A DNA stretch of 64,000 nucleotides from Haemonchus contortus (GCA_000469685.2 LS997562.1:40190345-40254344), one strand, 5' to 3'; counted from the stretch's first letter, positions 23,092-34,800 are shown. Made by a program: numbers and translations. The notes: generated by a model not told the origin, from the sequence alone.

Positions 23092-24345
23092 GGTTGTTCG
23101 GAAAGGAATGCGCGTTTGAGTTCAAAAAATTTTTTATTATAAAAACGAAACTAAACAAGTTCAATTCAAAAGATATTCTCAATTACTAACAATGACTTGT
23201 TGCCTACGTTTACGCGAAGATCGGATTCTTCTTCTGAAGAACTCGCCCGGCTGCAACTCAAAGTAGTTGGACAGCCTGAGTTGGATTCTTCGCGGTTTTT
23301 GGATTTCCTCTCGGCCAAGGAGTGCTGCATTGACCGTAACAAATGGTAATCGGATGGTGCGAGATTTGGGCTTTATGGCGGATGAGGCAGTACTTCCCAG
23401 CCCAATTCCTCAATTTTTTTCCAAGGTGGTTTTCGCATCATGTGGACGAGCGTTGTAGAGGAGGAATTTTGTCGACGTCGTTTCGACACATTGACGACGC
23501 AGTGCTTGATCCACGCGGTTCAACTGATCTTCCTAAATGTCCACCGTAACCGTTTGACCCAAATTCAGGACTTCAAACTACACTCAACCTTTGCTGTTCC
23601 ACCAAACACAGAGCACCACCTTCCTGCCGTGTATAACCGGTTTCGAAGTGGGTTTTGGAATGTCACCGGCGTCTGACCACTGTCTTTTTCGTGTTGTGTT
23701 GTCGAAACCGATCCATTTTCCGTCAGAAGTAACAGTAGAGTTGAAAAAACCACTGTCTTTGAGCGACGAAGAAGGATTCCTGCCATTGCCACTAGTGTTG
23801 CCTTGTTGGCGTCGCTCAGATGGTGCGTACCCAATTTCGCACCTGTTCGTCTTCCCATTCGCCAGCAAATGTATATGGATGGTAGAATTTGAGCAGCCTA
23901 AATGTACTGCCAGTTCTCGGGTGGTTTGGTGTGTATCCAATTTAATGACGGTCTTCAACACTTGGTTATCGACGAATTGAGACCGACTTCCATGTTCTCC
24001 GTCTTCCAAGCTTTCATTACCCTTTTTGAAACGCTGATACCATTGTCGACACTGACTTTCTGACAGGGCTTTTTCACCGCGTACTTCAGATATGGCACGA
24101 TGAGATTCAGCAGCCGATTTTCCTCGCTTGAGGTTGTACCACAGGAGGCCCGCAAAAAGAATTTTTGTTCAAGCACTTCTTAAACTTTTTTTCTCAGAAA
24201 AAAAAACAAAGTAGACATAGCCAAAAATATATCAAAATATGCGCAATGAAAATCTCTTCTGATAGACAAAACTGTTTTGAAAAATCTTCTATAGTAGTGG
24301 AGAAATGAATGGACAAAGTCAACGCGCATTCCTTTCCGAACAACC
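23092..24345 (-). mobile_element. Mariner-family transposon, complete ends, dead
   Basis: Terminal inverted repeats start GGTTGTTCGGAAAGG and match for about 25 bp at 23092 and 24345. The element is flanked by TA on both sides (23090-23091 and 24346-24347). Its length of 1,254 bp is typical of mariner. It interrupts copy 2 of the long repeat, whose left part ends ...TTTCATTATA and whose right part resumes ...AATAGAGAAATT. Confidence 0.95.
23190..24176 (-). pseudogene. Mariner transposase pseudogene
   Basis: The frame starts at ATG 24174-24176 (MLEQKFFLRA). A frameshift within about ten codons moves it into the frame that reads LKRGKSAAESHRAI, then CRQWYQRFKKG, QTTRELAVHLGCSNSTIH (the paired helix-turn-helix region) and GKWIGFDNTTRKR around the first catalytic Asp. 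The frame stops at TGA 23584-23586 just after VWWNSKG. Further stops follow, then the second motif reads YNARPH, where family members have DNARPH. A further frameshift precedes SPNLAPSDYHL, which carries the third Asp of the DD34D triad. It is therefore inactive on several counts. Confidence 0.93.
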
Positions 24346-25176
24346 TAATGTTTAATAGAGAAATTGAATACCATTCTGATCGCTGGCAACAGCGGTAGCG
24401 ATGTTGATTTCTGGACAGTAGGCAGCTGTACAAGGCTGCCTCATGTTCATATCTGCACCTTCACTTCTTAACACAGCTTTGTCGGTTTTTTTCAGTATTA
24501 GCTCTACTGTTCTTTGTTATTTTCTGCGGATAGTAACGTGCCGCAACACAGCTACAGACCTTCAGGTCCATTTACCTGATCTTATTCATGTCATACGGAA
24601 TTCTAATATACCACTGTACTTTTTTCTGTTTTACAGACCGCATGACCACGATTGCCTTAGATATAAACCAGACTAACATACCTTTTGAGTACTGAGTACA
24701 CGATAATATCTTTATTTTGCTTTACAGTACTTCTTGCGCTGCTTTACTTTCTTGAACAACACATTCCTTTTCTTTCTACAAGCTCATAGGAATCTTACAG
24801 AGCTGCGAGGGTGGTCAGGAACACTTTTTATTGTCAAACTTAAGCATCTGTTTTGTATTCTAAGAGCTCGGTGAAAGATTAGATGAGTCGAAAAGAATCT
24901 GGGCGAATCTCTCTTGCTATAGTTGCCCGACCCGCCCGATTGACAAGGCTCATAAATGGACTCTCCTCCCTTGTACCATCGATTGACTAAGGGGGCCACT
25001 TATTGACCTCAACTTCATATGAATATGCTAATCTCCTCGCTACTTTTTTTCTTTTCTGCATTTGGTGATTACCTGATTCTATTTTACTCATTTGAAAAGT
25101 TGTCATCAAGAAATTCTCCCGCATTTACGCTTTCGAAGGCAAGATTTTCGTAGATTGCGTGATCTGTTGACTCATT

Positions 25177-25409
25177 GGCTGCTTCATAGTCCGCCGGCGT
25201 GCCGGCGGAGGCAGTGCTAGCGGGGAGGAGGGAGGCAGACAGATAGGCAAACAGTCCACGCCCCTTCGAGGGGTTGAAAACAAACAACCTTCGAAGGGGC
25301 GTGGACTGTTTGTCTTACACTGTCTGCCTCCCTCCTCCCCCTAGCACTGCCTCCGCCGGCACGCACGCCGTCACGCCGGCCGGCCGGCCGGCGGACTATG
25401 AAAGCAGCC
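25177..25409. repeat. Palindromic hairpin element (foldback), about 233 bp
   Basis: The arms are nearly perfect reverse complements. From the outside they read GGCTGCTT.CATAGTCCGCC, then GGAGGCAGTGCTAG, GGAGGAGGGAGGCAGACAG and CAGTCCACGCCCCTTCGA, closing on a loop of only about 6-10 nt near 25279-25288. The sequence is far richer in GC than its surroundings. It is absent at the matching place in repeat copy 1 (near 20985), so it is an insertion or a copy-specific inverted duplication. The right arm has an extra GCCGGCCGGCCGG stutter. Confidence 0.85.
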
Positions 25410-26579
25410 ATTATAGTTTTTTGCTTTTTTAGGATAGCTTGTTTCATTCATAGAAAATTCCTAGAATATTTCCTACTTTTCCTCTCTAATTGTCCGCTGC
25501 TCTCTATTTTGATGCAATCTCAAAGGGGTTCTTTTATTGTGGTTTCTAGATATCCTATCTGTTTTTTACACTGTATTTGGCTTCGAGCGACGCAAGCCAT
25601 GATGGTAAAATTCGGTAATTTAGTTATTTTCTCGTTAAAGCTGTTAAGAAAGGTTGCACCCCACCTCGTTAGGCAACGGGCTACGATAGAGACCATGAAA
25701 GAAACCATGATTTGAAAGATACTTCTCTATGACTGGTGGATAGATGATGTCCATAACTGTGCACCAAGTTGATCAAAGTAAGAAATAAGCAACGATTTAT
25801 TCCCTAACTTCTCCACGTCGCTAAAATAGAGTGGGTCGGATGACTATGGAGCTGGAAAATAAGAAATCCAGTAATTGTATCATCGCCTTTAAAGAAAATT
25901 GCAGTCTGTACGAAAGATGGTCGTAGTTTGTGAAGCCATGACTTGTATTATGCAGTTTCTCCCTTCACAAATCTCGGATAGAATCGGAAATACTTTTCTC
26001 TCTTGTCCATCTTCTTCTTGAAACAACTTGTCTGGTGTTCGATACTCATTCAGATCGAGGTTGTTTCCTAGCGAATTTTTTCGAAGTGGCTTTAGATTCA
26101 ATTAGATTTCATGTTCTTGTCGTTACTTGGATCCAGTCGATAATGTTTTGCTGCCACCATGGAGTGTCACCGTGAACTTTACTCCTACTCGATGACCACA
26201 TTGATTTTTTGCTGGCTCTCTTTTTAAGGCCTTGTCTCACTCTTGCTTCCTTTTTAACTTGATATACTATTCTTACTGAATATTAATCTTTCTGACTGAT
26301 ATGAAGGCTCATCAGCCTCCATTATCCATTCGCCTAATAATCCTTGAACATCAGCGAACTGGTTTCTCGAACAGCAAATGCTTATAGGCTCGCATTTTCC
26401 CGCTTTTAGAGAAAAAGATCTCGTAATTTCTTGCACTTTCCCTTCATATCGTACAATATGTTCATCGTCAGCATTTCCCCGAGAATTATGTAGATTCGTT
26501 CAAACAGTTGCTTACGTCCATTCTTAATCTTTTTCTTTACCAGTCGGATGACCATGCCGCCTACCGTAAATATTTCTAT

Positions 26580-27617
26580 CTTGTCTCCTGTACTCTTACA
26601 TTATTTGAACACTCTAGGCCCAAATTAACATATTTGCACAAGCCCCGCCCTCATGGCAGAGTACAGTCATGCCCCGTACCATAAGTATCACCATCCTGTC
26701 TCCCGTACTCCCACCTAATACGAGTGCTGTATGCCCAGATTAATATTTTTTGCGCAACTCCGCCTCTGTGAGCGGAATCTTGTCATACCGCCTGCCACAA
26801 GTGTTCTTATCTTGCCTCCTATACTCCTACCTTATTTGAACGCCTTAGGTCTACGCGGATAGGAGTTATGGATCTTATCGCAAACCCCACCTCCATGGGC
26901 AGAGTCTGATCGTGTCACCCTCCATAATTATTTTCGTCCTGTCGTGTGTAGTACTTTAAAACTTGAACGCTCTAGGTTCAAAACTGACAATTTTCACGCA
27001 AATCCCGCCCCCTGTTAGCGGAGTTGGTCGTGCCACCCTACACAAGTGTTCCCATCATGCCGCTTGTATTCATACCAGATTTGAACGCCTAAGGTTCAAA
27101 AGTGACATTTTTGCGCAAACCCCGCCCCCTGCGGGCGGAGCCGGTCCTGCCACCCACCCCAAGTGTGCTCGTCTTGCCGCGTATATTCCTTCTAAACCTG
27201 AAGGCTCTAGGCTCAAAATTGACAATTTTCACGCGAACCCCGCCCCCTGTGGGGGGAGTCGATCGTGCCACCCACCACATGTATTCCCATCGTGTCGCCT
27301 GTATTCATACCAAATTTGAACGCTTTAAGTCCAAAATTGATATTTTTGCGCAAACTCCGCCCCCTGTGAGGGGAGTCTGATCGTGTCATCCTCCATAATT
27401 ATTTTCGTCCTGTCGTGTGTAGTACTTTCACACTTGAACGCTCTAGGTTCAAAATTGACAATTTTACACAAACCCGCCCCGTGTGGGCGGAGTCTGGTAG
27501 TGCCACCCACCATGAGTGTTCCTATCATGCCGCCTGTTTTCATACCAAACTTGAACGCTCTAGGTCGAAATTGACGATTTTCGCGCAAATCCCGCCCTTT
27601 GGGAGCAGAGTCCACCC
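26580..27617 (+). repeat. Minisatellite of about 117 bp at the end of copy 2
   Basis: This is the same unit as at 22140-23003, with more repeats. TTGAACGC..TAGGTTCAAAA blocks fall roughly every 115-120 bp up to 27550, each followed by CCCGCCCCCTGTGGGCGGAG-like self-complementary sequence. The alternation of two unit types is also visible here. Confidence 0.85.
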
Positions 27618-27624
27618 ACCTTAC

Positions 27625-27985
27625 CTTGAATACCTTGATGTCTGCTCGTCAAGGGTGATTTCGCCAACCTTGCAGGACTCATCTATGCCATTCATTTCGG
27701 TTTCTTGCCACATGTTGCTACTTCTGTCTGAATAGTTTTCTAAAAGGATCACTCCACCCGGCTGGGGGTCTTTCTCACGGTCTTTTTGCTTTTGGGTTAC
27801 CAATTGGTCACCCGGGACGTCCACCGGTTGTCATTCATACGAGCTACATGTCCTGCCCATCGTTTTTTCGAGACGTAGATTTTTCATTCACATCTTTGAC
27901 GCTAGTTCGATTTCGAATTTCGCGAGCAGGAATTTTATGCATCAACGTGACACCGCACATCGCTCATTCCATTGCTCTTCGAGTG
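27625..27985 (-). pseudogene. Decayed RTE-type non-LTR retrotransposon, 3' end of the reverse-transcriptase ORF
   Basis: The minus strand reads RRAME, a stop, then AMCGVTLMHKIPAREIRNR, ending RKKRWAGHVARMNDNRWTS and RVTNW before more stops. The last phrase is the signature tail of RTE-like endonuclease/reverse-transcriptase proteins of nematodes (KRRWAGHVARM.DNRWT). At least four in-frame stops are present. The relic is truncated upstream near 27986, next to a short ACACA/TATA repeat, and abuts the minisatellite at its other end. Confidence 0.8.
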
Positions 27986-28349
27986 GATTCCAGAGTCCAC
28001 ACACAAGTATACATATATACACACAAATACACAAATACGTGTTGTAGGATCGCTCAGCATTACTTAGGCTTTTCTACTTGTTCAAGCCACTGTTTATGGT
28101 TAGCATTCAATATGTTCTTTATTCTCTTTTTCACATTCAATCCTCATGTCGTGCCGATTTTTTCGTTTTGTTCGCCCAGAGTAGTTCCGTGAAGTGTGTG
28201 TTACTCAATTTAGGATATTTCATGGATTTATTCTAGTTTCAGATATGTGAAAAAGAATAAGAGAAGGAGAATGAAGATAAAGGCAGTTCCTAAACAGGAG
28301 TAGTATGCTGGCACCTGCTGACTATTTTGGAAAGAAATGGATCATGGGT

Positions 28350-28600
28350 CAACTGAATGTTTAACTCTTCTCCCATCCCAGCTTTTTGCACGAGGTAATC
28401 ATCCATAGCTCCTTCACTTCTGAGGCTTGTTGTTAGTATAAAAACCATAACACATGGCTGAAAAACGTTTCATAGTACCATCGCAGGCTTGTAGAGCCGG
28501 CTACCCCTCCCTCTCTGCGTTCCAGAGGATACAGAAGAGCTGTGGCCCCTTGTTCCCGGCTACATTTCATCCCTTTTATATAACACAAGAGCGCGTATTT
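28350..28600. repeat. Dispersed repeat family R2, third copy
   Basis: It shares CCCAGCTTTTTGCACGAG, AATCATCCAT, GGCTGAAAAACGTT, AGTACCAT and ACCCCTCCCTCTCTGCGTTCC with the copies near 17.6 and 13.2 kb. No coding function is visible. Confidence 0.4.
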
Positions 28601-29212
28601 TCAGACTATCCGCTTATTTTTTTAGAAGCATTCGATACACTGAGCATTCACGTCAAAAAAAGCTGATACTTCCAGAATCCTTCGATACCGCAATCTGAAC
28701 CATATGAAGCAAAGGGAATCGGAGGATGAAAAGGAGAAAGGGGAGGAAGAAAGACAAAATGCGAGACACACTGCTGCTCTTGCATATTGAAGCAACTGAT
28801 CAATGAAAGACAATGACCACCGAACTGATCGGTCGCCCCTGCGTCTGGAAATGGGAAGGATAGATAGCAGTCAACAGAGCCGCTGCGGAAATCTAAAGAC
28901 TAAGCCGATTTAATGATACTTTTACTGTTTTCTCGCTTCAGCGATACTCATAGTCTCTCGGATTTGTTCAGAAGCGGGTGCACCTAAAATATTTTTTGTG
29001 ATCTGATGGGGGTGTCTGAAGCGTGAAAACTGTTTCTGCTCATTTTGATCGGTGGTGGAGCAGGTCAGGCCAAGCGCCGTCTTCATTGCTTGAGTTGTCG
29101 TCAAGTCTTGATGGCTGACCGAACTACAAGCTGACCGGCTTTGTCACCGATTCGCAAAGTTTTCTTTGTAATCACTGGATTCGTTCGTTCTTCGTTGTGT
29201 TTGTTCTTTCAG
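28601..29212. other. No gene recognised; upstream flank of the 29.2-kb exon cluster
   Basis: Mixed sequence without a clear exon. It ends in a strong polypyrimidine stretch and acceptor (TTTGTTCTTTCAG at 29212) that opens the following exon cluster, so at least part of it may be an intron of that gene. Confidence 0.4.
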
Positions 29213-30285
29213 AAACTCCTGCAGAGATGACGTCGAAATCAAGTCCAACCCTACAGCAATGGGCCACAAACGAGTACGATGGCAGTCGATAACATCGCGG
29301 TCGGGCAGGGGATTGTGTTCGGAAAACATAATGCGTCGGTCCCAATCGGGATCAAGGGTACGTCTTACCAAAAACTTATTCAGTTGTAGTGATAATGACT
29401 AGCGCATTTCAGTTCGCTCTAGCAGCGGCAGTTCCGGAGGGTGCAGCCGATTCTAGGAGACAGAGATCCTGTGGGGATCACGGGTACGTCTTCTTGCTCA
29501 ATAGCGTCATCTAGCGTATCCTCCTTCTCATCAAAAGTGGTTCAGGTCGGCAAGCCTTCCGAAGCGCAATCTATCGCATGCTGCCCATTTGGCAAAGTAT
29601 TTTGGTCCCGTTATGCCGGGCCATTTGGGCAAGCGACGGGAAATTGCGAGTTTGCGGGACCAAGATTGCCACGAAACGGTCAAGGTGAGGAAGACTAACC
29701 GTGAAAGCTCTCTTCCCTCTCTATAAAACTGTTAATCTTCAGTTCGTCAATGCCACCGCCGACTGTCCTATTTCGATTTATGGCAGTCTCCTTGAGAATG
29801 ATCGGTGGCATTATTCCAAAGGGTAAGGCACTCTATACTTGATATGGGATTTGCACTCTCTGAGTAATGGAATAGTCAAAATAAAAATCTCTTACAGGTG
29901 GTCGTCCTTCTAAACGGCTCGAGTTTCTGATGAAGCCACGACTTTGCGATATCAGGTTTTGGCCTGAACGTGTGGATCAGTGCATAGGAGTCGTCTTCTT
30001 TCACATGTGAGTTGGCCATAATGTCGCTTTAATAGTGCATATTGACTCGGGAATTGTTCTCTGACGTGAAGCGAATTGTGTCATTTTAAGGTGAATTACC
30101 CCACGACTCGGGCCGCTACTATCCAATGCTCCTCTACCACCATTGCTCTTCGGCGTCAATCGACACCACAAGTTGTCAATGCCCTGACGCCACGGAATTT
30201 CGATTTCCTTCTGGCACAACTCGACATGGACGTTCTTCCAAAACTGCAGCTCTTCGACGTCATTGGACAATACGGCTCTACGTGA
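29213..30285 (+). CDS. Unidentified multi-exon gene or gene remnant (partial, 5' end not found)
   Basis: Exon-like blocks with good splice sites are 29213-29357, 29413-29483, 29546-29684 and 29743-29822. The second block is open in only one frame. That frame fits the open frames of the other three with consistent phases, giving 435 nt without a stop (for example NLSHAAHLAKYFGPVMPGH and FVNATADCPISIYGSLL). The two following introns are ambiguous. The best-looking acceptors at 29897 and 30090 give early stops. Weaker ones at 29955 and 30071 keep the frame through 29956-30006 and 30072-30285 (RNFDFLLAQLDMDVLPKLQL, stop TGA 30283-30285). The model gives about 232 residues plus an unseen N-terminus. 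I recognise no family. Alternative frames are also long, so a decayed gene is possible. Confidence 0.4.
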
Positions 30286-31305
30286 ACACCGCACGACTGG
30301 ACTTCGATGTTACTCTGGTACCACCCGATATGCAGCATGGCCTCAGATGTGCTGCTTTACGGCGACTGACCGGTGGCGAGAATCGCACTATCGGAGCGTT
30401 GTTTATGGAAAGGTAAAAAACTTTGTTTCAGTTTCAGTATTTCGGTTCTCAAAATTATATGCTTATATTTTTAGAAAAGACGTCCGCTCGGGAGGAGGTA
30501 CCAGTGCGAGGACGAGGACAGGCGACAAACTTTTTTAGAAAAGGGTGACTGGTGAGGAAGGCGCCATATGTATAAGATTTTTTAGAATTTTTTAGTATTT
30601 AATATAAGTTTCTCTTTGAGCTTTTAGGTTATAACCTGTAGGATATAGCGTTTACATCGTAGTTATAATGTTTTTAGGTAATCTATTTGTGTTATAATTT
30701 ATTTCTGTAGTTATTTTAGTTATTTTCGTTTTCGTTTTTGTTGGGGGATGTTAGTTAGGTAAGGTTCCTCGTCGTTGTTCTCTAGTTCAATAAGGGTTTT
30801 AGGTGATAGTCTATTAGTCAGGTAGTCAAAAGGGCAAAAGTGGGGGAGCGGAGGGGGGGGGGGGGGGGGGGGAGGGGGTGGGATAATGGTATGGGTCTCT
30901 TTAAATTTTCCTCAGCTTTTTCCAGTAGCAGCTCTGGCGCATGAAGAGGGATGGAGGGGAGGGAGCGGAGTGGGACCAAAGGAAAGCAGGCTTTTTTTAA
31001 ATTTTTCACTGTTTTGTGGTTTCTTAAGTGCAAAGTCAATGAGCCTACCATTTTCGTCAGCTGCATAGGGAGGGGGGGGGGGGGGGGGAAGGGGGGGAGG
31101 GGGGGCAGCGATCTTCTTTTCCTTAACACGATATAAGTGACGCAAAAGGGGACTGGTGTTTCAAAAATAGTCTGGGATCAATAGTATCATGCTTTAAAGT
31201 TTCGGACTAGAGAATAACGATCCAGGAATTCAGTAGATTGTGGAGGAGGGTTAGTTATATGTAATTTGTTTACATAGGAGTTAGCGGCGCCTTAACTCAT
31301 CAGTC
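30286..31305. other. G-tract-rich non-coding stretch
   Basis: A further exon-like block (30475-30537, acceptor ATATTTTTAG) may be an alternative 3' end of the preceding gene. The remainder is T-rich and contains two very long G runs at 30853-30872 (20 G) and 31072-31088 (17 G, followed by two 7-G runs). These create meaningless poly-proline and poly-glycine frames on the two strands. Confidence 0.5.
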
Positions 31306-31876
31306 ACTCGCCCACCCTAAGTTTTCCGTGGGTTTCAGAAGGGCGTGTCCCTTCTGCAGAAATTAACCCTTCCGCAATGAATCCCCGCGCAGTTTCCTGC
31401 CGATGGAGTCGACTCCCGAGATCTCCGGACTGTGTGTGCTTGAGATCGCTGGAGTTCTCTTCTGAGTCACACACTCGCCCATCACAAGAGGACTTCTCAC
31501 TGACGATCGATGCCCGGGACAGTTGGACATGTGGAGCCACTCGCTTCGGGAAGAAGCACTCTGCGTTGCTCTGTTGTGCAGACTACTTTTGTCGGCGACA
31601 TCGAGCTCGATTTTCCGTGCTCGCTAGACCATGTAGCCAATTTTCGTCGGGTTTTCATGGCATCGGAAAACCTTCGAGGACACGATATGGCTATTCCCAG
31701 TCGCAAGATGGTATGGCGGATGCGATCGTTCACACTACAACTTCTGCATAGCAGATGCACAACACTCAGCGAGGTGTCTGGACGACTTGCTTCAGCTTGA
31801 TCAAAAGTGAATGATGAAATATCAGACAAGGTAGTCTTTTTCAGGGCTTATAGTGTTAGCAACAAGGTTGGTTGGG
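31306..31876 (-). repeat. Left arm of a large inverted repeat
   Basis: Read on the minus strand this block matches 36486-37041 read on the + strand, about three quarters identical by eye. The shared landmarks, in the same order, are GTTAGCAACAAGGTTGG (inner end), an AGCAGAAGCATG/AGCTGAAGCAAG block, CGAGTTCAGCTGTC/CAACTGTCCCGGGC, the TCGCTAGTGGG..TCTTGTGATGGG block, and TTAGGGTGGGC (outer end). Translations also resemble each other (VQLSRASI), but frames are broken. The arms could be terminal inverted repeats of one large element or two independent insertions. Confidence 0.75.
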
Positions 31877-34800
31877 TGAAAATGCGTCCTGGGTGACTGG
31901 TAGAAAGGGATGGGGGGCTATCCCTCAGTCCTTGTTTGCAATCTCTGATCGTGTGAGGATCCTAGTGACCAACTACTTTTCCATTCCAAATTTTCTCATG
32001 GGGAGTTTCGCCCACAATGGTGCTTCTCTTCTCAGGATTAGGCCAGAAGCTCGATCTCTCTAGCTCAAATTTTTTCAAAACACCACTACCCTCCCCAAGG
32101 CCTTTGTTTCTGATTTTGTGCCCTTCCAAACCAATAGTCCGCTTAAGGTTTACGGAATACTCGGGGGATTAGGATCTGCTTATGTGGGAATGGGAACAAC
32201 TGTAGTCTTTGTTCAGTGAATGGTTGAGACGCTTTGAGGGGTCTGATTACCAGACTCGGTCGATTGTTCGAAGGATTTATTGGCACAGTTGGAGCAGCTC
32301 CTGTATCCCAAGAACAGTCTATTTCTTGGAAGTGCTGTGTGAAAAATTTCGGCATCTTTGTGGGAACTGGGAATTTTGCTTGCATTCTGTAACCTTATGG
32401 GGAGTTGTCCTCTTATTCAATGTTTGGGGCCCCATTTTCATATTACCCTCCATAAAGAGTTGCAGTAGATTCACTGTTTGATGAGCTTTGGAGAGCGCAT
32501 GTATATCGTGCACGTACTCTTTCATGCCGTTTTCTTTAATGTAACTTGAGTTTATGCTTGTCGACCGACTTCAGACAGGGCTTCCAGTACTTCATGTTTT
32601 GGATTCTTTGCCATAGGGAGCGTCAATTCGCTATGGATCGGCTTCTCACCTATTGACAGTTGTTTCCAGAGCAGTGAGTTTTTTCAAGAATTCAGTAAAG
32701 CTAACGGTTATTTGCAGTGTGCTTAGGTTGCTTCAGAATCATAGCTATTTTTCTCGAAGAAATCATTATTGTTGACTTGGTGTTCAGTTTGAACATAGCC
32801 CTACTCAAATGCTTCTTCTTTTGGATTTTTTTTTTCGAAAGCTTTGTTTTTAGTGACGTTCGGCTAACTAACATAAGATGGCTTGAAATAAGCGATAATA
32901 CTGCCAAAATGAAGATGATAGGGTTCCAAGGCCTGTTTATCTTTTGACAGAAGTACTAGTACGACGTAGCTCGTGTTTTGGACTAGAAAAAGAAAGGGCA
33001 CAACTTCACCTAGTGGGGCTTCGCTTGCTGCGCACCCCTATTGCTTGTTTTTGGTAAGAATTGGACTACGTCCAATCAAGGTGAAAAGGAAAGGGCCTCA
33101 GTAAGTGAACAATTAGAACAAAAAGAACAGCGAGGGATGGGGGAGATACGTGGATTACAATTGAGCTAAAATGAGTTTCGATCATTGAGGCGGATGCAAA
33201 AGATGAAAGGGTCGGGGACACTCGTTCAAAATCTGGGCAAAACTGTTACTGTTGTCGAGGGCTTGTTTTTTGACAGATCCCACAGCAATGCGGGTGGCCG
33301 GCCAGGATACGAATAAATGAAAACGGTTTAATTAAAAATGTTGGGAAAGTGGTTATCAAGTAGCGTATTAATGCTCGCTCCTTCCTTTTGTGAGATATAA
33401 TCGCTCACTTTCTATTTTTCCGCTGCTGTTAGAAAACATGGGGTCTTCAGGGTCTGGGAACATGGGATCTTGGGATTGAACTTCAGGGGGTCGAAGTTGC
33501 CTTTGGATGGGTCGGCGACCAACATAGCGTTACGCCTTCATCCCAATGGAGTTCCGGAGTTCCCTGCCATTAGATTTATTTTCGGATTCGTGATGGGTCT
33601 CAGGCGGGTCTCTGGTTTTCGGGGTCGATTGTGAGATTTATACAGGATTGAGTTGAGCAGCAGGAGAAGGGAGTGAAGCCACGTCCCTCTTATTTCTTTC
33701 GCTTACTCCTTGGTGTTACGGGAGAGGAGGAAAGTTGTGGTTAAAATATAATTCACATTGCCTCTCGTCCTGCTCTATGCTATGATGCAACGATAGAAAT
33801 CCGAGTTATCAGTTTAAAGTTCACATTGCCGAAGGCAGAGAAGCAGTGATGGATTTGCTTACCTGGCTTCGCTATTCCCATCTCTGCTAGGGTTGTCATC
33901 GCAAGGAAACGGCCCTCTCAAAGTTTGAATTCTCGAGCTTATTCAATCTTCAACATTTCCATCTGCTGATTCGAATCATCGAGTAAGAGTTAGGTTATTC
34001 CTTGGTCTCCTTGAAGATCCGGATCATAGGGCCGTTTGCCGTCTTGGCCTTTTCTCAACGTTCACGGTAATCAATGACTGTTGCTGCGATGGTGAAAGTA
34101 TCGACTGACGTGTTTGCATCAGCTGATCTCCGATATCTTGACGGCTGCCTCTTGGAATTGAGGAAGCTCTTTTGACGACTGCATGGGATGGAGCTCTTTA
34201 ATTCTTTCTTTAGCTTCTACTGAATAAGGCCCCAAACATTTCTTCTTCCTCGTCATGGCAAGAACTCCGTAACGAATCAGCCCCTTCTCGCTTCCTTCCC
34301 CCAGTCACCCGTAATTGATGTCGTTGTCGATTGAAATGGGAGTGATTCCATCGATCTTCATCCTTCATATCTCCATTCGCCACCACCGTATCCCTTCTCT
34401 ACTCTCAGGCACTCATCCTTCCAACGCTTCCCTCACCCCCAGCAAAAGAGAACGTCCTTTACGCTGTAGGCATAGCATTGATGACGAAAATTGGAACAAA
34501 TTCAAGGAAGTCGGTTTGGTCATGCCTGCCCAGCTGAGACAGAGCACACTCTCCCCGAAACTAGTACCGCGAGGGAGGACGAGACTATCCAGTCCCCTTC
34601 TTCACTGAGCGTCGCATTAAATGAAGATAGGGAGGAATGTGAAAGTCATCCCAGCATTGACTGATCTCCGGACTCCATCACTTCGTAATACGACCCTCTT
34701 TTGATTTTCACAGCGCAGCATTTACTTGTTCCTCCAGTCAAAGGGACGGGTCTACATTCTGTTGTCTACGAAGTTTTGACGTCAAGTGTCAGCATCTAGC

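Larger units (their letters stand above)
23004..27617 (+). repeat. Long tandem repeat unit, copy 2 (interrupted by mariner and a palindrome)
   Basis: This copy begins directly where the copy 1 minisatellite stops (ATAAGAATTCGGACCGAATAC...). It is split by the mariner at 23092-24345 and by the palindrome at 25177-25409, and it ends in its own minisatellite. Without insertions it is about 3.1 kb. The head-to-tail arrangement shows a tandem duplication that predates both insertions. Confidence 0.8.

Noticed and set aside
22377..27615. Many open frames of 60-118 codons on both strands
   Set aside because: They follow from a minisatellite unit close to 39 codons that is poor in stops, and similar frames exist on both strands, so they are not genes.
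30818..31145. Proline-rich frames on the minus strand
   Set aside because: They are translations of the G tracts.
31377..31829. 110-124 codon frames in the left inverted arm
   Set aside because: The corresponding frames in the right arm are broken in different places, so no protein is conserved between the copies.
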